DNA from: Parus major
Taxonomy: Eukaryota; Chordata; Aves; Passeriformes; Paridae
Length of the DNA: 64,000 nt
Direction of reading: 5' to 3'
NCBI RefSeq assembly: GCF_001522545.3
Contig: NC_031799.1
Span: 33,323,354-33,387,353, forward strand
Under the pieces are notes generated by a model. The model was not told the origin of the DNA and made no database searches. It was given only the letters and a program-made list of their open reading frames with translations. Numbering within the stretch: the stretch's first letter is position 1; every line of letters begins with the position of its first letter. Shown here piece by piece: positions 48,711-62,310 of this stretch. The position numbers and the translations under genes were made by a program.

Positions 48711-51700
48711 ATTCCGAGAATTCTCATTAGGCCAATATGCTATTTCAAAACCTTCCTTTCATAGTAAATATGACAGAAAACGTGATGTTAGAACAAATTT
48801 GTTAGGTGCTTTTTGTTTTCTTTCTTTCATCTCAAGCCCATACTGAATCGTCAAACTGACTGGGTTTGGGGTTGTTTGTTTGGTTTTTTATTAATTTCGG
48901 TTTTATTATGTGCCTTTTCTTACCGCATTTATTTCAGGAATTAATTGTACTGTTTATAAAAAGTAAATAAACATACTCTCCGTGAAGTCTCATGTTCTGG
49001 AAAAAACATCTGGTACTCCAAAGATAAACCACTCACTAATGCGGACAGAGATGCCAAGACACCATGGAAATAGGTACCTGAAAATTAGCAATCCCAGATT
49101 TTAGCACTTAACAATAAAAAGCAGAGATATAATTACATTTTTCAGAGTGAAGCTTTTTCTGCCAAACTGCTTTTTACCTGAACTTAAACAGTTTACACTT
49201 TCAGAAAATACTGCAAGGTCCTTTAAGGTCCTGATTTTGCTGACATAAAAGAGACAGAGAAGTACATTACACCAGAAAAGTAAACACCACACACACAGAG
49301 GGATTTTCCAGAATTTGTATTTCACAGTACTTGTGATCTCTGACAGTAAGAGCAACAGTTAATAATTTCAATTGAGTATGCAGAAATTACTAGGTATTGT
49401 GTGGTGTGTTTTTTAAAACAGTGAGGCTTATTGAACAAACTAATCTTTTTAGCAAGAGATTCACATTCTCATTCCCTCTCTAATTATTGTGGAAAGGGGT
49501 TACTACAAAAGCAGTCACCTGAACTGGTTTGGTGCTACCCACAGCAGGTCATCATTTACCATGATCAGAGGCAGGGATGGGGGCAAAAAGCAGTACTTAA
49601 TGCAGCAGAGTGTACCAAGATCCAAACATTAAAACTCAGCATCAATTTACAACCCCCAAATATTATTGCCAATTGAAAGTACACATGCAGAACTTTTCTG
49701 GGATGAGTGGTAGGCATGAGTGGAGTAGTTTGCACTTACTACAGCTGAATTCTACTGGACTTAGATGCATACATATGCATCATCAAAGCCACTACAATAT
49801 CCCATTACAAACAAAACAAAAGATTGTTCAAGATGAAAAGGGGGGGAAAAAAAAAAGGAAACTGATTATATTCAAAACACAGCTGCAAGATACTCAGGTC
49901 TTACCTACTGATTACCTAAATCTCAAAAATTCAGCTTAGAGAACTTGCTTCTGGTGTACATCTATCTTTTGCCCAAAAGCAGTTCTCTCATTTCCTCGGT
50001 AGAATTGTTCCAGTGCTCCCCCAACAGGAAGCAATCAGTTTTTCAAAATGATTCTTCAAAAAAGAGGGAACAGCTTCAACTGAAACAGAAAACTGCCCTT
50101 TGGGGAAGAAACAAAACAGATCCTATATCCCTGTCGTCATCCCCCCATCTCCCCCACCCCAATTAAATTATTTTAATTTTTAGAAAACAGTTAATTTTAA
50201 GTTTTAGAAAACAATTTTTGCCTCTTGAGAAATAACACTCTAGCAACTAACATTTTTTTTCAGCAAAAATGAATTTCATATTTTAAAATCCTTTTCACAT
50301 ATTGCTTCACAGAGGATAGCCAGAAGGCTGGTTTTCTCAAGTGTTCTGGGACCTACAGTACCAGTCCAGTGGAGGAACCTTGGAAACGACAATTCAGGCT
50401 CCCACAGGTGTTGAAGGAGCTCTGAATAAAACAAACCTCACCTCCTGAGGCATAGCACATGCCCAGTATTGTAGTAAAGATTTATCCACCACTTGTTTTT
50501 TTAAAAACCCAGCAAGGCTTGAGAAGATAAAAACGTGGAAGCCAAGTGATTTCATCTGAAGAGCAAAGTAAATTTAGGTAAAAGGCTGACAGACCAATTA
50601 TACTTCAATGTTGCATATGTGCATAAACACTGGAAAGTGGAGATTTTATCTGCCATTTCATTTTCTGAATGTTTTTCCTAGACTTTCACCCCGTCACACA
50701 GATTATGGTGCTAGGAAGGGTTTTTCGTATACACTTCAGGAAGGTAACTACTGAAGGGACACTGAACTTTCAGTTCACCTGATCAACACTGGCTTGAAAA
50801 GCTTCCTCTGACTTAGTCAGCCCCACTCACTTTAACTGTAAATCTAACACATTTCTTTACAGTTTCTGGACCTTCTGCTCTTTGGGATACCCACACAAAT
50901 TAAGTCTGAGAATCGAAGTGCTACAGCAAATGGTGCATAAGCTGAGTTCAAGGGGACTTGAACTTGTCTTGGAGTAGTAAAATAAAAATTCAAAAGTTTG
51001 GTTCTGATGTGCTTGCAGTATCAGGATTTGATGGTAAGGTAAATCAGACTCAATAGGTGTACATAATCAATTTCATTAAGAAAAAAATTAAGTTAACTGT
51101 GAAATAAAATAAGTGCAGCCACCATTCCTGAAATGCCTCTTTTCATGAATTACTTATTCTCTGCAGCTAAAACATAGCTTTTACTCTTGTGGCATCTTAA
51201 AATGAAAAAAAAAAAAAAAAAGGAAATAGGAAAAAAACCCATATGTATTACATGGTCCAAAGTTCCAATTATAATTTTTTTCAACTTCAGCAGTACACTT
51301 TGTACTGCTACTGTTTTTGAATGCTTCATCTTCCTGCACCCATATTCAAATAGCAAACCAAGCAGTAGAAGTGACCAAGTCTAGTATCAAAAGATTTTTA
51401 TTCCATTGGTCATTCAACACCTGCAACTCTGGAATCTGAGAAAAACAAGCTGGGTACCTGTCTACTGCTTCCTGCAACTGGTTTCTAAAAGGCCTATTCA
51501 TTACTGGGATGCAATCCAATCAGTCCAGCATTTATATTTAATCATCCAGTCATAATGCAAGACAATTCAAACAATGGAACAATTGTTAGTTTCCGAGCTT
51601 CATACTAAACCAGATTTTCTGTCCCTGTTAAGGTTTCTACCAGCCTTGGTTCTCACTCTATTAATAGAACAAGGATATGTCGTATTCTTGGAAGAATTTT

Positions 51701-54700
51701 ACTTTTAGTCAAGCATTCCTGTGTGTATGTGTCTAAGTATGTAATCTTACTACATATTGTCACTTCACATACTTCATGTTACACACTTTAGGTTAGCTTT
51801 ATGTTCCTGTCTGAAGGAAATAAATATGAATATATCTCTGTGTAATGCATAAAATTTAATGGTACATTTGACCATATCTAAGCCTAAAACCCCATAAAAC
51901 TCACACTATACAATGTATTTCATACAACTACCAATGCTTTATCACAAACCTCACAGAACACAAACATCAAACTGAAGGTCACATTGACCAAAATATACCA
52001 AAACCAATCTGTTTAGAGACTGAAGTCATACATTCAGCATCATTCATATACATTCCACAACAAACAATTTATTAGCTAACTTTACACTGGTTTCCAGTCA
52101 TATTAGTCATACCTCTCCACAATTCCTTTCTTTCTACCACCACACTTCTGCCTTCAAGGTCTTAAGCAACTCACCTCTCCCTCTCAAGATGTCTCAACAG
52201 TTTACTCAGTCATGCCAGAGAGCATTGCTGAAGTTCACTCCTAATCTTTAACATGTCTTGCACGTAACTAAAACGAAAACAAAATCTGTTGCAAAAGGGA
52301 GTTTAGCAATTTTTCTGTCATTCAGACAGTGGGATGCACAGATGCAAATGCAGATCTGAGAATTGCATTTGAAGGGTTTAGGTCTGCAAGTCTTATATTG
52401 ATACTCTTCACAGCGTATTTGGAAAAAGAGGAAACAATCACCCAGCCTCTCCCAAGACCTTATATACCATGAGACAATGGATTAAGCCAGCTGCACCTGC
52501 TTCAGTAAAACACATTCATAATCTCTTTATTCACAGCAAAGTTTCTTCCTCAGAGCCTCCAAAGGACTAAAATTATTTTTTCAAACAGCAAAATTAATCA
52601 TATAGCCACCGCTCTGAAACTTTCTGTGACAGTGTCACCAACAACCTATCATCCAACATAAAATAGTATTACACTAGAATTCGTCTGTACCTGATGACAC
52701 TGATAAAACAACAGAAGGGCAGATGAGAGTGGTAAAATTCAAGTGTTTTCCATTTGTTTCCCTCAATCCTTTTGCAAGACTGGATGTAAACTCTAAGTAT
52801 ACCATGTAGTTATGTATGACTCTGCTAAAATTGTTATGAAGAATTTACCACATACGCCTGCAGCGTATGTAGAAATTATTCCAACCAATAGTGTTACAGA
52901 CAGCAGTCAACAAACAAGCAGTAAATCAACACAAGGGGCAGAGGGCTGAAGTCAGCTGCTCCTTTTCTTTCGTATCAAGATAGTAACTTTCACGTGCCTG
53001 GTTCAGTCCTATGGCACTAATCTGAGTTTATCTCAAGCCATTCTTTCTTCACTTGAAAGGAAGCCAGCAGAACAATTTAAAACTAGAGCCCTTGATGCAA
53101 TATTTCTACCGAACCAATGCTTCACATGTATATAACATCAATGTAAGTAACTTGGCATCACTCCAACCATTAAATGAAACCAAACTGACACATCCCTATG
53201 AAATAGGGCCACTTCCACTGAACAGTAATCTGAGTACACAAAGAATAAACTAACCAGAACAAGCTCAGCAAGTGACAGAAAAAAAAAGTTATTCCTCCTT
53301 TTGCAACTTCCATAAACTACATGAGGCTTTGTAAAGAACTAAGGAAGAAAAACAAGAGAGTCCTTTTGCATATGTGGCTGAAAGGAAACTAAACAACTCT
53401 GAATCATTAACATTAAGAAATGCTTCCATTAAATTACCACCCAGAGCAAAATTCATTTTGGTAGCAACTACAAGTTCATTCTCAAATGAGATTTGGAACA
53501 GAAAGTTTTCTTCTTGTGGTCTGAGCCACATGAAAGAGCATTGTACACTTCAAGAACCTTCTGACACACAAAGCAGAAGCAAACCATAATAAAGTGTTCT
53601 GCTTTTATCCCATCTGAAAGAAACTGAAGCTATGTACCTGCCTATAGATGAACAAGCTTTAAAAAAAATCTAAGACCAGTTTAATCCTTTTTTCAAATTA
53701 CTGTGATCCAAGAGTCTCAGTCCATTCTTATTGCTGCAGAAGACATTAGGAACTTACCTACTGGCTTCTACAAGATAAACCAGGAAAAGAAAGCTTGGAA
53801 AAGGAGCTCAAAATTAGTTCAAATTATAAAAACAGGGACGAGAAGTTAATTAATAAAATTTAACTAATTAAGTTCTACAGTTCACCACCATAGCAACATT
53901 AAATAGTCATCATAATAACCTGTCAAACAAAAAGCCATTCTGAAAATGACAAAACATACTTAAGACACCCACATATACGAGAACTAGATTGTAAGTATTT
54001 CACATACACTGAAGGGATATATTAACAAAAAGAGGGATATATCAACAGTACTCTGGTACAGGGGGTCTCCCATTCTACCAACAGCATGACAAGTGTCTCT
54101 GAGGTACAAGACTTAACCTATTACAAGGATCTTAAACTATCCTTAAATCTTTCAGGTGCACTGGGCACCGCACACAAACAGCCAGGAAAGAATTACTGCC
54201 AAAGGGGAGCTGAGTGCACAGCAGCTATTGGAAATGTCAGTAGGCATCTGTCTGCAATCAACACTCTGTCTTCAGAAGCCTGACAGTGGGATTTTTTTGC
54301 CCTAATGTGACACATCATACTGAGGTAAAGCACAGACAAGTGATTGTCAACTGCCAGCAACTAAAAGGGAGTTCCTGCCAAAGTACCGAGTCAGAAACAA
54401 CATTCCCACTGAAAGACTTTCAGGAAACTTAAGTGTTAGAAAATAAAAATTTACAGCTGAACTATAATCATTACTTAGCCCACAGACAAAACAATGCAAG
54501 TACAGTTCCACACAGAAAAAAAGGAGTTCTTATGCATCATCTAAAGAGCATGCACACACATGCTACCAATTAGCTATGCTACTGTCACTTCAATTGCTTT
54601 AATAATGTATCAACTCTACAAACAGAATAACCAAAACCACTGACCACTTCTTATTTCTGGAATAAGAATTACTAAGGAAAACAAAGAAATAAAAAATGCA

Positions 54701-57700
54701 AGTTATTTTTCATCCTGTTCTGAAGCTCTTCAAACAGCTTCTGAAATACTGGCTGGGCAGAAGAATCCTCAGCCATGGCCATTAAAAGAAACCCACATTC
54801 ATTACCCACTAGATTTTTGCAAGTGCTGGAACATAGAAAGAAGAGCAATCAGTGCCAAGCACTGACCCAGGCAGCAAGCCGCTCAGTTCAGTCAAAAGCC
54901 AACAATTTGCTTCTGAGAGCTTTGTTTATGGAGCCTGGAATGACAGTCTAGTTAGACATCCTGCACTATCTCTGAAAAGTTCATACTGACTAAAATTCAT
55001 AAGGGATGTGCATTCAGAATGCTCTCTCATCACAGAATAGGCACGCATGTGCAAGCAAAAGGTAGGGCAGGCTAAGTATACACCTATTATTAAGTCATAA
55101 ATAAATGAATAATGAACAGGTGCATTGTTTCTTGTAGCTGTATTCAGATGCTGTAGATCAGAGCTGGTTTCTTTCCAAGTTTGATTTTTTTTATATTGTG
55201 TTTCTTTAACAAGAACCATCCAAAACTCAGTTATGAAACATTCATGCAGTACTGCTTCTCAGATCTGGAGACTAGCAGCAGAATACGCAAAAAAATTTTG
55301 CTCTCTGGTTACTTTATAGGGCACAAGACAAGATACAAACACCTGCAAGGCTGCTGCTCACTGTTTAGTTAACTGCTAGAACTGCAGGCCTTGAAGGAGC
55401 ATTTTCTTCTTTACTGTATTTTGAAGATCTGGGATAGGGATGCCTGAAGAGTTCACCTCTCCTTCTATTTAGTAAGTTAAACAATGCTTTATTCTCACAA
55501 AGCATTGAGAATAATCACACTTACATATTGTTTTCCACTGCACACTCCAGTTAGGATGCATTCTGTTGAATAAATCTGCCCGAAGGCTGGTACTTGCAGT
55601 GTATGTCTCTCCTATCAGCACAGATCACACAAAATTCTTGGAGTTCTTAATTTTCATGGCAAGAAATACATTCCAAATATGGTTCTAAAAAATGAAGTGA
55701 TTTTAAGTTCATTTGCAATTTTAACAGCCATGAATTACAGTCAGAATTCCTAGTACAGTTATAAATTTTACATTGTTTGCACAGCTTCATTAGGAAAAAT
55801 AAAGAGGAAGCTAAAACTCCTAGCTATAGTATCTCTCCAGGTTCTTCTCTTTTTTTACAAAATAATGAGCAAACTGGTGTCTTTATAAAAGAAATGGAAT
55901 TGTGGCCTTATTAGCAACTTATATTATATAGAATATGTTTTATATATATATATAAAACTTGTAAGGGACATAAGTAAGTAGCTACACTGACCATTATCTC
56001 CCCAGTTAAGTTCAGACCACATAAGAAACATGAGCTTTCTCGCAGTCTCACACAATAGGCAGAGGGAATGATCAGCCAAAGCTCCCATTTTGCTGACAGA
56101 GAAGCTGGCACTGAATTCATAACCAAGATAACCAACTTCCACACTGCATGGACTCACAGCTTTGAACCAAAAAGAAGCTTTAGCCAAATTAATTCTTTCT
56201 TCTTTACATAAAAGGCAGACCTAAAATGGTTTGAAGGAATGCTGTACACTCAGTTGACACCTGACAACCCATACATTTTATCAAGCCAACAGAAGCACTG
56301 CCATTAATTTTAAAGAGATTCCACCAATATTGATAAAAGCAGGCCAAATATTGTTGCTATTTGAGATAAATGGAAAGAGACAGACAACACAGTCTGGCAG
56401 TACATTTCTTTGAATACACTGTGAAGTTTCTTCAGGAATCATTCCATAATGACTATAACTTTGTTTAAGTGAAATATTTAAGCTAGAGCCAAATGAAGTG
56501 TGTATCTGTAAATACAGGGATATTTGTAACTCCTGTAGCTCAAACGTGCACGAATCAGACTTTCCATCCATCTCAGGACAACACAAATAAACCTCATCCC
56601 CAAGAGACCCCTGCAAGGCAAGTCACCAGCACATTATTATGGCTGTTTCTATTTTCTCTGACCAGAGCCATCAGCAAATGATTACACCTGCTTACCAAAG
56701 GTACTGGAGCAACAGTGTCAAATACGCTGGGAAGTGTGTCAAAGGGCTTACGAGAAGAATTAAGAAGAGATCAAACACTTAAATACAGGTGAGGATGAAG
56801 ATAACAAAACAAGAAGAGCTAAGTAAATTACCCAGATCAACTGCACAACCTCTGAGGCAAAAAAAAACCACAAAACCCTAACCAAACAAAACCAGCAACA
56901 ACAAAAAACCAAGCCATCCAACCAAAACACAACCCAAACACACAGAGCATGGAAATAATCACATAAAATAATCAACTCTTCGAGGATACTTAGGAGTACT
57001 GATTATCCTACAAGCCACAAAACAAAGTATGAGGCGTAAGTAAGTGTTTATGGCTTCCATCCACATTTTAGTGGGGGTAGGGGAAGTGACTGCAGACGAG
57101 TTCAGTTTTCTGCCACACCACACCACCCCTCCACTCCTGACAGATGCTGCCTGCTATTCCCTAGCCACGTTGACAAGAGCTATTCAGCAACTGACAATCT
57201 CAAAAAAATAAAACAAAACCAAACCAAAAAACAAGCCGGGACCAGTGAGAGGGGAAAGCGGCTTTTCTTCATCAAAATTCTGAGTTTGTTCCTCCACAGA
57301 AAGTGCGGTTATTTTCGGCTAAAACACTGACCTGCAACCTGAGCCCAGCCAGTATTTAAAGTACAAAACTACGTGTCGCCTTCGGGCGCCGCAGGAACCG
57401 GTCAGCGCTTCGGAGGACAGGCTGCCTCCCCGCTCCCATTTAACGGGAAAGAACGCGGCATTCCTACCGCCCTCGGTTCCAGCACTGTCTCCGCCAGCCC
57501 TCGCAGGTGGGAAGCGCTGAGACCGCCCGCAGCCCGCACCGAGCGGGTGCTGCCCCGCGAAGGCAGGGCGGGCGGTCCCGGCGCTGCTCGGCTGAGCCCC
57601 GCGGCTCGCAGACACACCTGTGCGCCGCTGTGAGCCGCACTCCGCCCCACACGCTCGCCCCCGCCGCCTCTGCGGTGCCCCCGGGGCGCAGGGCAGGGGC

Positions 57701-57735
57701 CGGGGCAGGGGCCGGCTCACGGAGGTGCTACCGAC

Positions 57736-57798
57736 CTGCTCCGCCCCCGCCGCGGGCTCCCGCGGGCCGCTCCCGGCGGAGCCCTGCGTCGCTCCCAT
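57736..57798 (-). CDS. TJP2 possible CpG-island first coding exon
   Basis: ATG opens a frame of 21 codons (MGATQGSAGSGPREPAAGAE, then Q) ending GAGCAG|GTCGGT in phase 0, which joins exon 2 in frame. The donor is weaker than consensus (GTCGGT), and I do not recognise the peptide. It differs from the human long-form leader as far as I recall. The exon may instead be wholly non-coding, with translation starting in exon 2. Confidence 0.35.
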
Positions 57799-57927
57799 AG
57801 TGACATGGCCGGGCCCGCCGCCCGCGGCCCCGCGGCTGGCGGGCAGTCCCGGCAGCCTCGGAATGCTTCTCCCGCCTCCGCCCCGCCACCGAACCGGCCG
57901 GGCCGCTGGCGAGCGGCTGCGGCGGAG

Positions 57928-57986
57928 CCCGGCAGGACAAAGCCGGCTCTAAGCAGCCCTCCACAGAGAGACTTTGTCCTGCCGGG
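57928..57986. repeat. Perfect 15-bp inverted repeat in the TJP2 island
   Basis: CCCGGCAGGACAAAG (57928-57942) is exactly complementary to CTTTGTCCTGCCGGG (57972-57986), with a 29-bp loop. It lies in the presumed 5' UTR or core promoter of TJP2. Confidence 0.9.
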
Positions 57987-58059
57987 GCCCGGCCGCCCCT
58001 GCCGCCAGCCAATCATGCCTGTAAACGCCCCGGGGAGGCGAAGAAACACTTCCATTCTC

Positions 58060-61000
58060 CCTGGGAAGAAAAGAATTGTTATTCTCCATTTACAAAAATA
58101 TTTCTTGTGTTGCTGCCCTTGGCAGCGGCCAGCAGCTGACGCCTGTCACAGGATAAACGGGAGCGCTGGGGCCGCTGGCCCAAGCCCGGGCAGCATTCCT
58201 GACGTGAGGCCTTCAGACAGTATCCGCAGCCCTCCTCTGCCGGACAGACATGCACCACTCATGTCCGTCTTTTCTCTCAGTGTGTTTTTTAGGAGGATGT
58301 GCATGGGAAAGCCTCCAAATAGCCCACGGACTCCTCACATCCACAGCCTTGGTCAGATTTCCTTCCACATCAGTCTTGAAAGTCCACACTGCTGCTATTA
58401 ATTTAGAGGCCAAACTGCTTGCTTTAGAGGCCGTAATTACATATTCTAAAAAAACCCCCACGTTACTGAGTTAACTATTCCCAAGAGCTTGCAGAAATGA
58501 GTGGTCATTAAAAGCACTAAGGAAGAGAAAGAAGATGGCCAGAAATTCAACCACATCATATTCAGAAATAAAGATTTCTTTCCTAAGTACTGCTGTCTTC
58601 CTGGCTTTATGCTATTTTGGGTGGATGAGGCAATACTTGAATCAATCTTGGAAGGAAGAAACTAAGAATGAGAACCAACTGTAAGGGAAAAATTTTCTTA
58701 AGACAGTGTTTAAATAAAAAAGAAAAAAGAAAGCAGCACTTTATTTTGCATAGCCTACAGTCAAATTTGAAGACAATAAACCGTAAAATGCCAAAGCATG
58801 AACTCTGCTCTTCTTTCTTGTTGTTCCTTCTCTCAGTTTTACGAGTGATACCATACAACTTTGTTGCAACACCAGCAGTCCAGTACATGACCTGAAGTCA
58901 GGACCACTTAGAATAATGAAGCACAGCCCCCGCTCCCCGCAGGATCCTGTGATAGCTTCTGGTACCAAGTACTTGTCCATGAGATACAGTATGGGGCAAG
59001 GCAAAACAGCTGTCACTCTCCAAAGTGGTGCACACCTCTGCAAGCTGGAGGCAGCCTTCTAAAGAGCACTGTTTGGCAACATCAGCATAGAATGTTGTGC
59101 ATAGAATGTCACAGCATTAACAGAGAAATCCACTGTCCAGTACTTGTTGAAACTTCATGACACAGTGAAAACAACATGATTTGGCTGCAGACAACTACAT
59201 AGTTTTAGAAGCCACCAGAGCTCTTGACTGCCATCTCTTAACACATATACAAAGTTCATGGCAACATAAAGCAGAGCACCAGTGTCCTGAAGCTGCTTGC
59301 TTCCACACAGGTTCTGGTAAAAGATGGAGAGATACCACTTGATTTCCCCACCAGACACAGCTTCTTGGGGAGAGCAGGCAGTGCCAGTCAGAGCAATCTA
59401 CTAAGGGTCTGCCTATCCTGTCCAAGGCCAAGAATGATTATTTGTGGTTCCAGACAAAAGCTGTGGCTTGACCTAATGCCTGCTTTTGGTATGTTTATCC
59501 AAGCCACAAGGTGTTATCACTAAATGAGGCTACACTTCCCTGATCTGTAGGGCAGCAAGCAGGGTTAACACTCTAAGCTAGCCTGAGGTAAGTGTAACAC
59601 AGATGCAGGAACTGACCACAGTTACACAAGCCAGATAGGCTGGTTTTCAATCCGTCACCACAAAATACTATCTGGAAAGGGCCTATCAGTTTGTCTCTAT
59701 TTAGTTTCCTGCAATAACAGATGGAGAATAATCCATGTGGGTTTATCAAAATATTTCCCATGTTTGTCTATAAAATTTCTCACTTTTAACCAAGTACACA
59801 TATCCTTTCCTGTTTTCTTATTTATTTTTTTTTTCTCAAACTAAACAGCTACTCTGACACAATGGGAATATAAATCATCCCATACCAGCCTGCAATTGTG
59901 AGCACTAAGTGGCCTCTAGCACTCATGCTCACTCTAGAGCTTGGCCAAATGCCCGGATACTCATAGTGATGGCATGGACTGATGTAAGAAACAGTGTAGT
60001 AAAAATTTCCAGGTTTCTTATCCTGCAATTCAACCACCAAGAACAAACTTTCAGGCCTGCTCTTTGACTAAGATGTCCTCCCAGGATGGATATGCAGGAA
60101 GGCCTTATGAGAGGAAGAGATTTGCAGCTAAGCAACAAATGGAAGTATACAAGTGTAAATTGTCATGAAAGCTGTGCAAACTCCTCCAGCACCTCAAGTT
60201 TCTGCCTCCTGCGGTAGGAAAAGGGGGAACAGGTTCTCAAAGCATTCAATTCACCCAACAGCTATTCCATGGGAGTACAGCATCCCCATTCTCTTCCCTT
60301 GTAAGCCAAACCAAACCCGTAACCTGCAGCTCAAGCATGCTGTTTTCTATTAAGTATAACCTCTCCTGTCTCATCTTCTCTTAAATACCAGACACCCCAG
60401 TGTGGATACAGAATACCTATAAACTAGCCAAAACTCACTTGGGGCAGCAATGCAAGCAGAAGAGGGGCAGAAGCCCCAGCCAAATGGTCTGATGTGTCTG
60501 TGCAGGTACCTGAGCACCCTGAATGTTTGGAGGGATGGCTGCATGCACATTTCAGTCATTGGTCTCCCTTTGAAATGGGAGGTGCAGGTCCAGTTGAAGT
60601 CAGTCCTGGAAGGGATACTGCATCATGAAGAGTAAAGGATGGGTATCAGCACCATGTCAAAATTACATGAACTGGGCTACACATTTGCAGCTCTGTTCTC
60701 TGCAGTATTTAGGACCAGCTATTCTGCATGTGCAATAACTCTACAAAACAGCATCATCTGCAGGGGATTTCATGGAATGTTACGTACGTGTGCAGGAATT
60801 TTAAAATTTACTTCAATTGAAAGATTATTGGAACTAACTTTATGAAAAACATGCAAATAACTTACAGTGACCACATTTCCCATTGAGATTTTAAGTTTAA
60901 CTAACTAAGAGAGATGCTGTTTGCCTACAATCAGATTGAATCTATGGTCTGTGTAGCACTGATTTACAGAGGTCACTTGCTGTAGCCTGAGTCATGCAAA

Positions 61001-61860
61001 ACCTAGGATGAATTCCATAAATTATCTAATGCTACTGTGAATGAAGCAGTTGTGCCAATTCCAGCATCCACAGAGGGAACACCCATTTAACACTACACTA
61101 GAGGATGCAAATTTAAAACAAGCAGCTGCTCTCACAGTTACTCCAGCCAACCAAGTAAGGCTATTCTGCAACTTACCTGCAGCAACCATGTTGTGATTCA
61201 GGTTCTCTCCACCTCCTCTCTACCATCAAAGCCTTTTAACCTGTCCCTATGACAATCAATTATTTTTCTGTTTCTTTAAATGATAAAGTTCAACACTTGG
61301 CAGTGCTGCTAGGCAGCATGGCAAAAAGACAATCTCCTTAAAGAGATGGGAACTGATTTCAGAAAGAGATACTGGGAATGTAGGCTGCTAGTCCAGTTGA
61401 GGAACTATCTGAACAGAGATGTCAGTTTTGCTCTTGTTTTTAGGCAAGTGCTCATGATCTTGTCATGAGAGACACTGTACAAGTTTCTAAAAATACTGAG
61501 TTGTCAAACAGCCTTTCCCCCTTCCCTTCCAGGCAATCTCTTTAGACTGCCATTTGTCATCAGCCTGCAAAATCACACAAATCAGTCAGCCCAGTCCTAC
61601 TTAAATGATTCATAAATCCAATTACATCCACTTCTTTATATAGTAAGCCAGGCCCTAAAGATTCAACCTTCAGGATTAGAGGATGTGTAGGTAGCTGACC
61701 TCTGACTCTCAGGAACTGCTCAGGAGCTTCATACATATGGTTCAAACATGCAGCTGTACACTGGGATTGTCACACATATGGCACAGTAATCCTAATCTAG
61801 GTTTTGGGGGGTCTGAAGAAGAGACACCTTGCACACTATCTCAGCACTTTCAACACACAT
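58060..61860. other. Upstream flank of TJP2, no recognised gene
   Basis: Beyond the CpG island the sequence returns to ordinary AT-rich composition. I found no exon with conserved coding potential. By mammalian synteny FXN would be the next gene, but nothing here resembles frataxin. Confidence 0.5.
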
Positions 61861-61869
61861 GGGTAGAAA

Positions 61870-62310
61870 TGAGTCCAGCAGAGGGCCACCAAGATGGTGG
61901 GGGCTGAAGCACTGGCCCTGCAGGAGGAGGCTGTGGAAGCTAGGGTTGTTTAGCTTGGAGGAAGGATGGCTTCAGGACACTCAGCAGCAGCCCACTGGCG
62001 CTGACAGGAGGAGATTAGGCCAGGTTCTTAGCAGTAGTGCAAGGTGGATAAGAGACAATGGGCCAAGATTCAAACAAGACAGGTTCAGATGCACATAAAG
62101 GGAAAAAAATTTTCCCATGAGGACAGACAAACTGGACCCCCTGCAGACAAGTTGTGCAGTCTCTGTCCTAGGAGGTTTTCAAACCCAACCGGGTAACTGG
62201 GCTTGGTTGCCCCAAGCAACTTGTTCTGATATCACAGGTGACTTGGGCACGAGGTTGCACAAGAAACCTCCTGGGGTCCCTTTCCACCTGAATTATCCTA
62301 TCATTCTGGT
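61870..62310 (+). repeat. CR1 LINE 3' end, sense
   Basis: GAGTCCAGCAGAGGGCCACC and GGGTTGTTTAGCTTGGAGGA, then …GACAAACTGGACCCCCTGCA…, ending in GGGTCCCTTTCCACCTGAAT. A moderately decayed CR1 3' copy. Confidence 0.75.

Larger units (their letters stand above)
40627..57735 (-). other. TJP2 intron 1 (distal part)
   Basis: About 17 kb between the CpG-island start and the internal first exon. It holds CR1 fragments at 44345-44448 and 46775-48335, a GC-rich patch at 48480-48710, (ATTT)n at 41824-41841 and an A17 run at 51205-51221. Otherwise I see only AT-rich sequence with short chance frames. Confidence 0.6.
57340..58030 (-). promoter_or_regulatory. TJP2 CpG-island promoter
   Basis: About 700 bp of dense CpG at the 5' end of the gene, by far the largest island in the window. 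It contains GC-box-like GGGGCGG runs. A CCAAT box lies at 58009-58013 (ATTGG on the minus strand), about 210 nt upstream of the proposed coding start. No TATA box is seen, as usual for broadly expressed genes. Confidence 0.75.

Noticed and set aside
48449..48727. Minus-strand 92-codon frame as a TJP2 coding first exon
   Set aside because: No donor in the right phase to join exon 2, and the peptide is not recognisable. Kept only as a possible non-coding promoter patch.
54013..54048. Near-duplicate GGGATATATTAACA / GGGATATATCAACA
   Set aside because: A single short imperfect duplication in AT-rich intron, with no sign of function.
57805..58401. Plus-strand 198-codon open frame across the TJP2 CpG island
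   Set aside because: Long only because GC-rich DNA lacks stops. Proline/arginine/alanine composition, no domain, and it runs out of the island into unrelated sequence.
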